Positions 45,582 through 54,795 of a stretch of DNA of 64,000 nucleotides are shown here, piece by piece (the stretch's first letter is position 1; each line of letters begins with the position of its first letter). The notes under the pieces are model-generated. The model did not search any database and was not told where the DNA came from. It saw nothing but the letters and a program-made list of their open reading frames with translations. This DNA is from Blastococcus haudaquaticus (GTDB lineage Bacteria > Actinomycetota > Actinomycetes > Mycobacteriales > Geodermatophilaceae): NCBI RefSeq assembly GCF_900230285.1, contig NZ_OCNK01000002.1:62001-126000 (forward strand), in the 5' to 3' direction. Position numbers and translations under genes: made by a program.

Positions 45582-46021
45582 ATGTCCATCAAGCTCGAGA
45601 ACGTCGGCATCGCCGTCCGCGACCTCGACGAGACGATCGCCTTCTTCACCGACCTCGGCCTGACCGTCCTCGGTCGTGACACGGTCAGTGGAGAGTGGAC
45701 CGACACCGCCGTCGGCCTCGACGGCAACCACGCCAAGATCGCCATGCTCCAGACGCCGGACGGCAACGGTCGCCTCGAGCTCTTCGAGTACATCCACCCG
45801 GACGCGATCGAGACGAACCCGACCCAGCCCAACGAGATCGGGATGCACCGCGTCGCGTTCTCCGTGGACGACATCGACGAGGCGCTGGCGATCGCAGCGG
45901 GTGGCACGGCTGCCACCCGCTGCGCGGCGTGGCGACGTACGGGGACGTCTACAAGCTCTCCTACGTCCGCGGCCCCAGCGGCATCATCGTGATGCTCGCC
46001 GAAGAGCTGAACAGGAGCTGA
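45582..46021 (+). pseudogene. VOC-family gene with a frameshift near its 3' end
   Basis: From ATG 45582 the frame encodes a methylmalonyl-CoA epimerase/glyoxalase-like protein (KLENVGIAVRDLDETIAFFTDLGL...GMHRVAFSVDDIDEALAIAA). After about 45900 the continuation (HGCHPLRGVATYGDVYKLSYVRGPSGIIVMLAEELN, stop 46019-46021) is in a different frame, while the original frame runs into an unrelated tail ending at 45992. One base appears to be missing in GCAGCGGGTGGC. Either the gene is broken or the assembly has an error. AGGAAG lies eight bases before the ATG. The 277-bp upstream gap also holds the dyad GGCTCGG-GA-CCGAGCC at 45494-45509. Confidence 0.75.
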
Positions 46022-46039
46022 CCGCAGGACCGCCGGCCA

Positions 46040-46474
46040 TCAGACGGGCGGGCGGTCCTCGTAGAACGTGGACAGCACGACCGTCGTCCTCGTGGTGACG
46101 TTGGCCGCCGCCCGGATGTCCTGCAGCAGGGTCTCGAGCAGGTCCGGGGACGCCACCCGCACCTTGAGGATGTAGCTCTCCATCCCCGCCACCGAGTGGC
46201 ACTCCTCGATGGCGGACAGGTGCGCCAGCCGGGCGGGTGCGTCGTCGGGCTGGGCGACGTCGATCGGCGTGATGGAGACGAACGCGGTGAGCGGCAGCCC
46301 GAGCGCCTTCGCGTCCAGGGTGGCGCGGTAGCCGGTGATCAGCCCGCGCTGCTCGAGCCGGCGCACCCGCTGGTGGACGGCGGACACCGAGAGCCCCACC
46401 TTCTCGGCCAGGTCGGTGTAGCTGGCGCGGCCGTCGCGGGCGAGGGCCGCGAGCAGGGCGCGGTCGACGTCCAC
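46040..46474 (-). CDS. Lrp/AsnC-family transcriptional regulator
   Basis: 144-residue feast/famine regulator. The helix-turn-helix is LLAALARDGRASYTDLAEKVGLSVSAVHQRVRRLEQRGLITGYRATLDAKALG, and the RAM ligand domain follows (AFVSITPIDV...IEECHSVAGMESYILKVRVASPDLLETLLQDI). GTG 46474 is the first usable start after the peptidase stop, though its ribosome-binding site is weak. It lies 22 bp behind the M24 peptidase gene and probably shares its transcript. The ligand, probably an amino acid, is unknown. Confidence 0.88.
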   Translation of the reverse strand: MDVDRALLAALARDGRASYTDLAEKVGLSVSAVHQRVRRLEQRGLITGYRATLDAKALGLPLTAFVSITPIDVAQPDDAPARLAHLSAIEECHSVAGMESYILKVRVASPDLLETLLQDIRAAANVTTRTTVVLSTFYEDRPPV

Positions 46475-46496
46475 GGCGGGGGTGACCCCGCCGGGC

Positions 46497-47651
46497 TCAG
46501 CCGGGGAGTTCGACGAGCTCACGCGGGCCCTCGTTGAGTACGCGGACGCCGTCCTCGGTGCACACGACGATGTCCTCGATGCGGGCACCGCAGCGCCCGG
46601 CCAGGTAGATGCCCGGCTCCACCGAGAAGGCCATGCCCGGGACGAGCGGGATGTCGTTGCCGGCGACGATGTAGGGCGCCTCGTGGGTGTCCAGACCGAT
46701 GCCGTGGCCGGTCCGGTGGATGAAGTGCTCACCCCAGCCGGCGTCGGCGATGACGGTCCTGGCCGCCTCGTCGATCGCCTCCGCGGTCACGCCGGGGCGG
46801 ACGGCGGCGACCGATGCCGACTGGGCGGCCTGCAGGACCGCGTACCACTCGGCGACGTCGGCACTCGGCGGGCCGCCCACGGTGTAGGTGCGGGTGCAGT
46901 CGGAGCGGTAGCCCGTGGGGATGCCGCCCCCGAGGTCGACGACGACGACGTCCCCGGCCTCGATCGTGCGGTCGGACAGCTCGTGGTGCGGGCTCGCCCC
47001 GTTCGGGCCCGAGCCGACGATCACGAAGTCGACGCTCACGTGGCCCTCGTCCAGGATCGCCGCCGCGATGTCCGCGCCCACTTCGGCCTCGGTGCGCCCG
47101 ACGCGGAGCCACTCCCCCATGTGGGCGTGCACCCGGTCGATCGCCGCACCGGCGACGGCGAGCTCCTCGACCTCCGCCGCCGACTTGACCATGCGCAGCC
47201 GGTCGATGACGGGGCTGGCCAGGCCGAGCTCGGACCCGGCCACCGCGCACTGCACGCCCAGGGCGTGCTCGGCCCAGCTGCGCGCGCCGACGGCCACCCG
47301 GCCAGGCGCGCGCCCCAGCCGCGCCGTGGCGGCGCCGGCCAGCATCGCGAAGGGGTCGTCGGTCTCGTCCCAGGCCAGCACGTCGAGCCCCAGGCTGCCG
47401 GCGGGGCTCGCCGCGACCATCGGCGCCTCCAGGCGCGGCACCACCAGGAAGGCCTCGCCGCGCGCGGGGACCGCCAGGGCGGTCAGCCGCTCCAGCGGGT
47501 GCGCGTTGTAGCCCACCAGGTAGCGCAGGTCGGACCCGGGGGTCAGCACCATCAGGTCGACGCCGGTCTCGGCCGCGATCTCTCGGGCGGCGTGCACCCG
47601 GTCGATCGTCACGAGAGGGCCGGTTCCGGCCGGTGCAGTCGCGGTTCCCAC
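46497..47651 (-). CDS. M24-family metallopeptidase (Xaa-Pro dipeptidase-like)
   Basis: 384-residue pita-bread peptidase. An N-terminal creatinase-like domain (about 1-150) precedes the catalytic domain with the five metal ligands: D in VVVDLGGGI, D in YRSDCTRTYTVGG, H in HRTGHGIGLDTHE, E in FSVEPGIYLAG and E in RIEDIVVCTEDG. It should remove residues from short, probably proline-containing peptides. TACTCT six bases before the GTG at 47651 (minus strand) suggests a leaderless mRNA. Confidence 0.92.
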   Translation of the reverse strand: MGTATAPAGTGPLVTIDRVHAAREIAAETGVDLMVLTPGSDLRYLVGYNAHPLERLTALAVPARGEAFLVVPRLEAPMVAASPAGSLGLDVLAWDETDDPFAMLAGAATARLGRAPGRVAVGARSWAEHALGVQCAVAGSELGLASPVIDRLRMVKSAAEVEELAVAGAAIDRVHAHMGEWLRVGRTEAEVGADIAAAILDEGHVSVDFVIVGSGPNGASPHHELSDRTIEAGDVVVVDLGGGIPTGYRSDCTRTYTVGGPPSADVAEWYAVLQAAQSASVAAVRPGVTAEAIDEAARTVIADAGWGEHFIHRTGHGIGLDTHEAPYIVAGNDIPLVPGMAFSVEPGIYLAGRCGARIEDIVVCTEDGVRVLNEGPRELVELPG

Positions 47652-47718
47652 CCGCGCAGAGTAGCCACGGGCACCGCCGTTCTCCGCAATCGTTTCCAGA
47701 CCGCTACCGTCCGCCTCC

Positions 47719-48645
47719 GTGACGACGATGCTGCTGGACGCGGCCAGCCTCTACTTCCGGGCCTTCTACGGCGTGCCCACCAGCGTGAGCACGCCGGACG
47801 GCCGGCCGATCAACGCCGTCCGCGGATTCCTCGACATGACGGCCCGGCTGCTCACCACGCACGGGCCCGACCGGCTCGTCGCCTGCTGGGACGACGACTG
47901 GCGGCCGGCCTTCCGTGTCGAGGCGCTGCCGTCCTACAAGGCGCACCGCGTCGCGCCCGCCGGCGGGGAGGAGGTGCCCGACGAGCTCAGCCCGCAGGTG
48001 CCGATCCTCGTCGAGGTCCTCGCCGCGGCCGGCATCCACCGCGTCGGTGCCCCCGGCTACGAGGCCGACGACGTCATCGGCACGCTCGCGACCCGCGCCC
48101 GCGGGCCGGTCGACGTGGTCACCGGCGACCGCGACCTGTTCCAGCTGGTCGACGACGCCCGCGGCATCCGGGTGCTCTACACCGCCCGCGGGATCACCGA
48201 CATCGAGTTCGTCGACGAGGCGGCGGTGGCGGCCAAGTACGGCATCCCGGGCCGGGCCTACGCCGACTTCGCGGTGCTGCGGGGGGACCCCAGCGACGGG
48301 CTGCCCGGGGTGTCCGGCGTCGGCGCCAAGACGGCGGCCGCGCTGATCAACGAGTTCGGCGACCTCGCGGGGATCCGCGCCGCCGTGGCGCGGACCGTCG
48401 TCGCGAAGCCACCGCTGACCGCCGCCGTCCTGAAGAAGATGCACGCGGCCGCCGACTACCTCGACGCCGCGCCCGTGGTCGTGGCCGTCGCGAAGACGAT
48501 CGACCTGCCGCCGGTCGAGGGCACGCTCCCCCGGACCCCGACGGATCCGCGGGCCCTGGGGGAACTGGCCGAGCGGCACGGGCTCGAGTCGTCGCTCAAG
48601 CGGCTGGGAGCGGCCCTCGGCTGGCCCGCGGACGCGGTGGGCTGA
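47719..48645 (+). CDS. 5'-3' exonuclease (FEN family)
   Basis: 308-residue protein equivalent to the N-terminal exonuclease domain of DNA polymerase I, here free-standing. Metal-site motifs are LLLDAASLYFRAFYG, RLVACWDDDWRP, YEADDVIGTLATRA, VVTGDRDLFQLVDD and GDPSDGLPGVSGVGAKTAAALI (helix-hairpin-helix). Stand-alone FEN proteins aid lagging-strand maturation or repair. TACCGT (47705-47710) lies eight bases before GTG 47719. Confidence 0.93.
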   Translation: MTTMLLDAASLYFRAFYGVPTSVSTPDGRPINAVRGFLDMTARLLTTHGPDRLVACWDDDWRPAFRVEALPSYKAHRVAPAGGEEVPDELSPQVPILVEVLAAAGIHRVGAPGYEADDVIGTLATRARGPVDVVTGDRDLFQLVDDARGIRVLYTARGITDIEFVDEAAVAAKYGIPGRAYADFAVLRGDPSDGLPGVSGVGAKTAAALINEFGDLAGIRAAVARTVVAKPPLTAAVLKKMHAAADYLDAAPVVVAVAKTIDLPPVEGTLPRTPTDPRALGELAERHGLESSLKRLGAALGWPADAVG

Positions 48646-48648
48646 CGA

Positions 48649-49326
48649 TCAGGGCTCGGTCCACGTGTACGCGGCGGTGTCCTCGTCGGTGATGGCGATC
48701 TGCAGCGTCACGTCCTCGCCGTCCGCCGTCGTGCCGGTGCACTCGTAGGTGGCGTCGGACTCGACCTTCATCTCCTGGGCGCACTCCAGCTCGACGGCCA
48801 CCCCCTCCCGCTCCTCGAACTGCGCGGCGACGTCGCGCTGGACGGCGTTCCGGTCGAGCACCGTCGACGACATGGTCATGGCCAGGACCACGCCGACGCC
48901 GATCAGGACGAGCAGGCCGACCGTCACCGCGGCGATGAGTCCCACCCGGGACTTCTTCGCGGGCGCGGGCTGCCCGTAGGGGGCGCCCGGCCCGCCGTAG
49001 GGCGGCTGCCCGTACGGGCCCTGCTGCCCGTACGGCGGCTGCCCGTACTGCGGCGGAGGGCCATACTGCTGGGGCGCGCCGTAGGGCTGCTGACCGGCCT
49101 GCTGGGGCGGGCCGTACTGCGGCTGCTGCCCGTAGGGCTGCTGGCCGGACTGCTGCGGCGGGCCGTACTGCGGCTGCTGCCCGGGGGCGGGCTGGCCGTA
49201 GGGCTGGGGTGGGGGCTGCTGCTGCGGCTGGCCGTACGGGATCACCGGCTGGGTGGGGTGGCGATCGGCATCCGGACGCTCCCCGGGGCGGCCCGGCTCG
49301 TCGCTGCCCTGCGGCGGGTTGGTCAT
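48649..49326 (-). CDS. DUF4333 membrane protein with a Gln/Pro/Tyr-rich tail
   Basis: 225 residues. The first about 120 are a low-complexity cytoplasmic region built from [11 protein letters not shown] repeats, then KKSR, one transmembrane helix [23 protein letters not shown] (about 128-150) and an external DUF4333 domain with two cysteines (LECAQEM, YECTGT). Such proteins are common in actinobacteria; the Q/P-rich tail is often seen in proteins near the cell-wall synthesis machinery. No function is assigned. Confidence 0.82.
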   Translation of the reverse strand: MTNPPQGSDEPGRPGERPDADRHPTQPVIPYGQPQQQPPPQPYGQPAPGQQPQYGPPQQSGQQPYGQQPQYGPPQQAGQQPYGAPQQYGPPPQYGQPPYGQQGPYGQPPYGGPGAPYGQPAPAKKSRVGLIAAVTVGLLVLIGVGVVLAMTMSSTVLDRNAVQRDVAAQFEEREGVAVELECAQEMKVESDATYECTGTTADGEDVTLQIAITDEDTAAYTWTEP

Positions 49327-49419
49327 GGTCGCTCCCCGGTCCGGCGTCCTCCCCCTGCGGCCAGGGGCGGTGGAATTCTGCCCTACGACGACGCCTCGCG
49401 GCCCGCCCCGACCCGCCCG

Positions 49420-52266
49420 TCAGCCGCCGACGGCCACGGCCACCACACCGCGGCGCACCCGGGCCACGGCGGCCCGGACCACCCCGGCGACCGGTTCCTC
49501 GGCCACCTTCGCCAGCTGGTCGAGCAGGTCCACGAGCTGGCGCATCCACCGCACGAAGTCGCCGCCGGAGAGCTCGGTGCCGGCCTGCTCGGCGCCGGCC
49601 AGGACCCGGTCCAGGCTCTGCCCGTCGGCCCACCGGTAGGCCGCCCAGGCGAAGCCGAGATCGAGGTCGCGGGTCACCCGCACGCCGTGGTCGGCCTCGA
49701 CGTCGTGCAGCCGGGCCCTGATCCGGCGCATCTCGGCGATCGCGGCGGCCACCTTCCCGGCCGGCACCGCGGGCAGGGCAGGGTTGTCCCGTCGGGCTTC
49801 GAAGACCGCGGTGGACGCGGCGGCGGCCAGCTCGGCCGGGTTCAACCCGCGCCACGCGCCGGAGCGGAGGCACTCGGCGACCAGCAGGTCGGCCTCCGAC
49901 CAGATCCTGGCCAGCCGGCGTCCGTCGTCGGTGACCACGGGGACGTCGTCCAGCGCGCCGACCTCCGCGGTGTCGGCCGGGACCAACGGGACCGCCTCCG
50001 GCACCAGGTAGCCCAGCTCCTCGAGGACGTCGCAGGTCGCGTCGAACTGGCGGGCCAGCGAGCCGGTCCGATCGGTCATCTTCCGGTGCAGGGCGTCGGC
50101 CTCCTGGACCGACCGCAGCCAACGCTCGGCGACCCGCACCCGCTCCTCGCGGTCGGGCAGCTGGTGCACCGGGTGGTTGCGCAGCGCCTGGCGCAGGTCG
50201 GCGAGCACCGGGTCGTCGGCCGCGGCGGACCGGTTCTTGATCCGCCGCGCCCCCAGGTCGTTCTCCACGCGGGCGTTGCGCAGGGTGGAGGCCAGGTCCC
50301 GCCGGGCGTGCGGGCTGCGGTGGTTGAAGTTCTTGGGCACCTTGACCCGGGCGAGGGCGTTGACGGGCGTCGGGAAGTCGACGGAGCCCAGCCGGCCGGA
50401 CCACTTGTCCTCGGTCACCACGAGCGGACGGGGATCCGCCAGGTCGGTGATCCCGGCGTCGATGACGACGGCCAGCCCCTGCCGCCGGCCCGACGGCACC
50501 CGGATGACGTCGCCGGGGCGCAGGGCGGCCAGCGCCTCGGCGGCCGCCATGCGCCGCTTGGCCTGCGAGTCCCGGGACAGCTCCTTCTCCCGGTCGGCGA
50601 TCTCCCGCCGGATCCGGGCGTACGCGGCGACGTCCCCCCGGTCGGAGTGCATGTCCGCGGCGTTCCGCTCCGCGTCCTGCTCGTGCCGGGCGGCGGCCCG
50701 GGCGAGCCCCACCACCGACCGGTCGGCCTGGAACTGGGCGAACGACTGCGCCAGGAGCTCGCGCGCCCGGGCCCGACCGAACGAGCTGACCAGGTTGACC
50801 GCCATGTTGTAGCTGGGCCGGAACGACGAGCGCAGCGGGAACGTGCGGGTGCTGGCCAGGCCGGCGACGACGGAGGGATCCATCCCCGGCGCCCAGACGA
50901 CCACCGCGTGGCCCTCGACGTCGATGCCCCGGCGCCCGGCGCGGCCGGTGAGCTGCGTGTACTCCCCCGGCGTGACGTCGACGTGCGCCTCTCCGTTCCA
51001 CTTCGTCAACCGCTCGAGGACGACGCTGCGCGCGGGCATGTTGATGCCCAGGGCGAGGGTCTCCGTCGCGAACACGGCCTTCACCAGGCCGCGGACGAAG
51101 CACTCCTCGACCGTCTCCTTGAACGCGGGCACCAGTCCCGCGTGGTGCGCGGCGAGGCCGGCCAGCAGGCCTTCGCGCCACTCCCAGAAGCCCAGGACGT
51201 GCAGGTCCTCCTCCGGCAGGGAGCCGGTGCGCCGGTCGATGATCTCGGCGATCTCGGCCCGTTCGGCCTCGTCGGTGAGCCGCAGGCCCGCCATCAGGCA
51301 CGAGTGGACGGCGGCGTCGCAGCCGTTGCGGCTGAAGACGAAGGTGATCGCCGGCAGCAGACCGGCGGCGTCCAGCCGGGTCACGACGTCGGGCCGCGAC
51401 GGCGCGCGGTAGCGCGGCCTGGCGAAGGACTCGCGGCGGGAGTTCCCCGGCCCGCCGCCGTGCCAGGAGTCGAGCCGCCGCTCGTGCTCGCGCACGTAAC
51501 GGACCAGCTCGGGGTCGACGACGGACGATCCGCGCTCGCGGGTGGACAGCTCGCGTGGGTTCTCCCCCTGCTCCCCCGCGTGCGCGGCGGGGCGCAGGGA
51601 GAACAGGTCGAACACCCGGTTGCCGACCAGCATGTGCTGCCAGAGCGGGACGGGGCGGACCTCGCTGACCACCACCGTCGTGTGCCCGCGGACCGTGACC
51701 AGCCAGTCCCCGAACTCCTCGGCATTGCTCACCGTGGCCGACAGCGAGACGAGGGTGACCGACTGCGGGAGGTGGATGATCACCTCCTCCCACACCGCGC
51801 CGCGGAACCGGTCGGCGAGGTAGTGCACCTCGTCCATGACGACGTAGCCGAGGCCGTCGATGGCCGGGGAGTCGGCGTAGAGCATGTTGCGCAGCACCTC
51901 GGTGGTCATCACCACCACGGGCGCCCCGCCGTTGACCGCGTTGTCCCCGGTGAGCAGGCCGACGTTCTTCTCGCCGTACCGCTCGACCAGGTCGGCGTAC
52001 TTCTGGTTGGACAGCGCCTTGATCGGCGTCGTGTAGAACGCCTTGCGGCCCTCGGCGAGGGCCTTGTGGATGGCGAACTCACCCACGACCGTCTTGCCGG
52101 CTCCGGTCGGCGCGCAGACCAGGACGCCGGACCCCTCGTCGAGGGCCTCGCAGGCCTCCACCTGGAAGGGGTCGAGCGAGAAGCCCAGTTCGGCGGTGAA
52201 GTCCGACAGCGTGGGGTGCGCGGTCCGCCGCCGGGCAGCCGCGTACCGCTCAGCGGGGCTGGACAT
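49420..52266 (-). CDS. helY: HelY/Mtr4-like DExH helicase
   Basis: 948-residue superfamily 2 helicase. Walker A is APTGAGKTVVGEF (about 52-64), motif II DEVHYLADRFRG, motif III LSATVSN, motif VI TGRAGRRGIDVEG. The long C-terminal region (about 550-948) corresponds to the Mtr4/SKI2 arch and DSHCT domain. M. tuberculosis HelY (Rv2092c) occupies the same place beside tatC. TACTGT six bases before the ATG, together with GGAGG, gives a strong start. A role in RNA processing or decay is likely but unproven. Confidence 0.9.
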   Translation of the reverse strand: MSSPAERYAAARRRTAHPTLSDFTAELGFSLDPFQVEACEALDEGSGVLVCAPTGAGKTVVGEFAIHKALAEGRKAFYTTPIKALSNQKYADLVERYGEKNVGLLTGDNAVNGGAPVVVMTTEVLRNMLYADSPAIDGLGYVVMDEVHYLADRFRGAVWEEVIIHLPQSVTLVSLSATVSNAEEFGDWLVTVRGHTTVVVSEVRPVPLWQHMLVGNRVFDLFSLRPAAHAGEQGENPRELSTRERGSSVVDPELVRYVREHERRLDSWHGGGPGNSRRESFARPRYRAPSRPDVVTRLDAAGLLPAITFVFSRNGCDAAVHSCLMAGLRLTDEAERAEIAEIIDRRTGSLPEEDLHVLGFWEWREGLLAGLAAHHAGLVPAFKETVEECFVRGLVKAVFATETLALGINMPARSVVLERLTKWNGEAHVDVTPGEYTQLTGRAGRRGIDVEGHAVVVWAPGMDPSVVAGLASTRTFPLRSSFRPSYNMAVNLVSSFGRARARELLAQSFAQFQADRSVVGLARAAARHEQDAERNAADMHSDRGDVAAYARIRREIADREKELSRDSQAKRRMAAAEALAALRPGDVIRVPSGRRQGLAVVIDAGITDLADPRPLVVTEDKWSGRLGSVDFPTPVNALARVKVPKNFNHRSPHARRDLASTLRNARVENDLGARRIKNRSAAADDPVLADLRQALRNHPVHQLPDREERVRVAERWLRSVQEADALHRKMTDRTGSLARQFDATCDVLEELGYLVPEAVPLVPADTAEVGALDDVPVVTDDGRRLARIWSEADLLVAECLRSGAWRGLNPAELAAAASTAVFEARRDNPALPAVPAGKVAAAIAEMRRIRARLHDVEADHGVRVTRDLDLGFAWAAYRWADGQSLDRVLAGAEQAGTELSGGDFVRWMRQLVDLLDQLAKVAEEPVAGVVRAAVARVRRGVVAVAVGG

Positions 52267-52315
52267 GCCTCCACAGTAAGGACGTTCCCGCCCCCCTGCA
52301 GACAGGCCGTCGGGC

Positions 52316-53218
52316 TCAGGTCCGGTGGGTACCGATCACGGTCAGCGCACCCGGGACGCACTCCGCGACAGCGGGCAACGGGGCGACCGGCTCGCCGTCG
52401 GCATAGGTGGTGACGCCGGGGCTGGACAGCCGCACGCGGGACGCACGGAAGACCGACACCGACGGGTGGTCCACGTGCGTGCCCTCGGTCAGCCGCGGCT
52501 TGGTGCGCATCAGCTCGAGGCGGCTGGTCGCGCCCACGACGGTCACGTCGAACACCCCGTCGGTGGGATCGGCACCCGGGCAGATCCGGAGTCCACCGCC
52601 GTACCAGGCGGTGTTGCCGACGGCGACCATCGTGATCGGCAGGGTCTGCGACTCGCCGTCGAGCACGAGGGTCAGCTCGCGCGGCCGGAGCCGGGCCAGC
52701 TCCGCGAGGACCGCGACGTCGTACCGGCGGCGGCCCCTCGGCCAGCGCATCCGGTTGGCCCGGTCGCTGACGGCGGAGTCGAACCCGCAGCACAGGACCG
52801 TCGCCCACCAGCGGTCGCCGGTGCGCCCGGCGTCGACGGTGCGGACGGTACCGGCCTCCAGGTCCTCCGCGGCGGCACGGGCGGCCGCCATCGGGTCGGT
52901 CGGCCCGCCGAGGGCACGGACGAGGTCGTTGCCGGTGCCGGCCGGGACGAGGGCCAACGGTGTGGTCGTGCCGGCGACGGCCTGCAGCGCGGCGTGCACG
53001 GTGCCGTCGCCCCCGACGGCGACGACCGCCCGGGTACCGGCGGCCACCGCCTCGCCCGCCTGGCGCTCCGCCTGGGCGCCGGTGGTGGCGGGCAGCAGCC
53101 CGGGCGCGAACCCGGCGTCCCGGAAGGCGCCCAGCACGGCGCCGGCCAGTGCGGTGCCGCGGCCCCGACCGGCGGCCGGGCTGACGAGGACGGCGACATC
53201 GGCCGCCGGGGAGCTCAC
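52316..53218 (-). CDS. Diacylglycerol kinase-like lipid kinase
   Basis: 300-residue DagK/YegS-type kinase with the nucleotide-binding motif VAVGGDGTVHAAL (GGDGT 69-73), the conserved VPAGTGNDLVRAL, GFDSAVSDRANRM and a C-terminal beta-rich domain. It probably phosphorylates diacylglycerol or a related lipid. It sits two bases after tatC and before the helicase gene, inside the Tat block, which differs from M. tuberculosis where tatC and helY are adjacent. Confidence 0.88.
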   Translation of the reverse strand: MSSPAADVAVLVSPAAGRGRGTALAGAVLGAFRDAGFAPGLLPATTGAQAERQAGEAVAAGTRAVVAVGGDGTVHAALQAVAGTTTPLALVPAGTGNDLVRALGGPTDPMAAARAAAEDLEAGTVRTVDAGRTGDRWWATVLCCGFDSAVSDRANRMRWPRGRRRYDVAVLAELARLRPRELTLVLDGESQTLPITMVAVGNTAWYGGGLRICPGADPTDGVFDVTVVGATSRLELMRTKPRLTEGTHVDHPSVSVFRASRVRLSSPGVTTYADGEPVAPLPAVAECVPGALTVIGTHRT

Positions 53219-53220
53219 GC

Positions 53221-54117
53221 TCAGCCGCGCGGGGCCGGCGACGCGTCGTCGAGGGGCGACGGCGTGGCGTCCAGCGGCGACGCCTCGTCGTCGCCGATGT
53301 CGTGGAAGCCCTCGATCGCCTCCCGCTTCGCCCGCCGCTTGTCGACGACGCGGGCGATCTGGATGGCCAGCTCGAACAGCACGATCATCGGCCCGGCCAT
53401 GAGCAGCATGGTGAAGGGGTCCTGGGTCGGCGTCACGAACGCGGCGAACACGATGGTCAGGAAGAAGATCCAGCGCCGGCTCCGGGCGAGCACCTCATGG
53501 CTGAGCACGCCGACCAGGTTCAGCGCGATCGCGATCAGCGGGACCTCGAAGCTGACCCCGAACGCGACCAGCAGCGAGAGCACGAACCCGATGTAGTCCT
53601 GGGCGGTGAGCGCGATGACGACGCCGTCGCCGGCCAGCGTGAGCAGCAGCTCCAGGCCCTTGGCCAGGGAGACGTAGGCCAGGAAGGCGCCGAGCGCGAA
53701 CAGCAGCGAGGAGACGGCGACGAAGCCGATCCCGTAGCGCTTCTCCTGGCGCTTGAGCCCCGGGGTGACGAACGCCCAGAGCTGGTACAGCCAGAAGGGC
53801 GCCGACAGCACCGCGCCGGCGAGGAACGCGACCTTCAGGCGGATGAACACGCCGCCGAAGACGTCGGTGATCAGCAGGCCGCAGCCGCCGGAGTCCGTGC
53901 CGCCGTAGCGCAGTTCCTCGTCGAGGCCGCAGTAGGGGGCGCGGATGAACTCGCCCAGGCCGTGCTCGTACCACCAGAACGAGATCGCGGTGGCGACGAG
54001 CAGCGCCAGCAGCGCCTTGAAGATCCGGTTGCGCAGCTCGGTGAGATGGGCGACCAGGGACATGGTCGCCGCGGCGTCGCGCGAGGCGCGGCGCCGTCGC
54101 AGCCGGGGACCGCTCAC
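53221..54117 (-). CDS. tatC: Sec-independent protein translocase TatC
   Basis: 298-residue multispanning receptor for twin-arginine signal peptides. It has six hydrophobic segments. Signature regions are MSLVAHLTELRNRIFKALLALL, FGGVFIRLKVAFLAGAVLSAPFWLYQLWAFVTPGLKRQEKR and SFEVPLIAIALNLVGVLS, with a C-terminal acidic tail. tatA is 25 bp upstream; tatB is not in the window. TatC acts with TatA to export folded proteins. Confidence 0.95.
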   Translation of the reverse strand: MSGPRLRRRRASRDAAATMSLVAHLTELRNRIFKALLALLVATAISFWWYEHGLGEFIRAPYCGLDEELRYGGTDSGGCGLLITDVFGGVFIRLKVAFLAGAVLSAPFWLYQLWAFVTPGLKRQEKRYGIGFVAVSSLLFALGAFLAYVSLAKGLELLLTLAGDGVVIALTAQDYIGFVLSLLVAFGVSFEVPLIAIALNLVGVLSHEVLARSRRWIFFLTIVFAAFVTPTQDPFTMLLMAGPMIVLFELAIQIARVVDKRRAKREAIEGFHDIGDDEASPLDATPSPLDDASPAPRG

Positions 54118-54142
54118 CGTCGTCCTGCCTGGTGCGGGTGGG

Positions 54143-54484
54143 TCAGCGGGAGCCGTCGGCCGCGCGGGTCTGCTCGGCGCGCGCCCGGAGCTCGGCCGCG
54201 CGCGCCTCGGCGACGCGGGCCTCCTCGTGCAGCTGTGCGGCCAGGTCGCCGTCGGCCGGGGTCGCCGGGGAGGCGGGCGCGACGATCTCGCCGCGGACCG
54301 GGGTGGCCGAGGTCTGGGCGGCGTCCCGCGTGCGGACGTCGTCGTCCTTCATGCCCTTCATCTCGCCCTTGAAGATGCGCAGGGAGCGACCGAGGGAGCG
54401 GGACGCGTCCGGCAGCTTCTTGTAGCCGAAGAGCAGCAGGATCGCCAGGACGATCAGGGCGATCTCCAGCGGGCCGAGATTCAC
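54143..54484 (-). CDS. tatA: Twin-arginine translocase subunit TatA
   Basis: 113-residue TatA with an N-terminal helix LEIALIVLAILLLFGYKKLPDASRSLGRSLRIFKGEMKG (membrane helix, hinge, amphipathic helix) and a long variable charged tail. Expected to form the pore for folded substrates with TatC. The small size and LP hinge favour TatA over TatB. Confidence 0.93.
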   Translation of the reverse strand: MNLGPLEIALIVLAILLLFGYKKLPDASRSLGRSLRIFKGEMKGMKDDDVRTRDAAQTSATPVRGEIVAPASPATPADGDLAAQLHEEARVAEARAAELRARAEQTRAADGSR

Positions 54485-54579
54485 TGGTCCTCCAGGGGTG
54501 GGGTCTGCGGCGATGCTACGCCGAGAGGCCTTCGTTCCCGGCCCTCTCCACGGATGGGTGGCCCGGTGTCACCGATGGT

Positions 54580-54786
54580 TCAGCCGCGGTTCGCCGAGCG
54601 GTCGCCGATCTCCGCGGCCCGGGCGGAGGTCGCCTGAGCCTGGTCGAGCAGCGGGCGGACGTCCCGCTCGGCCGCGGCGAGTTCCCGGTCGAGCCGGCCG
54701 AACGCGCCGAGCACGACGTAGCCGACGACCCCGAGCACGACGAGCGCGAGCAGGAGCACCACGCCGAGCACGACCCAGAAGAGCAC
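54580..54786 (-). CDS. Small membrane protein of the Tat/PafC block
   Basis: 68 residues: an N-terminal helix LFWVVLGVVLLLALVVLGVVGYVVLG and a C-terminal helical, charged part (FGRLDRELAAAERDVRPLLDQAQATSARAAEIGD). The single-helix plus coiled-coil plan resembles small envelope proteins of unknown role. It lies nine bases from the pafC stop, suggesting co-transcription with pafBC. Confidence 0.65.
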   Translation of the reverse strand: MLFWVVLGVVLLLALVVLGVVGYVVLGAFGRLDRELAAAERDVRPLLDQAQATSARAAEIGDRSANRG

Positions 54787-54795
54787 GGGCCGACC

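Noticed and set aside
49258-52413. A plus-strand 1051-residue open frame across the helicase
   Set aside because: The helicase on the minus strand has all its motifs; the opposite frame is Gly/Arg/Val/Pro-biased with no similarity to any family I know.
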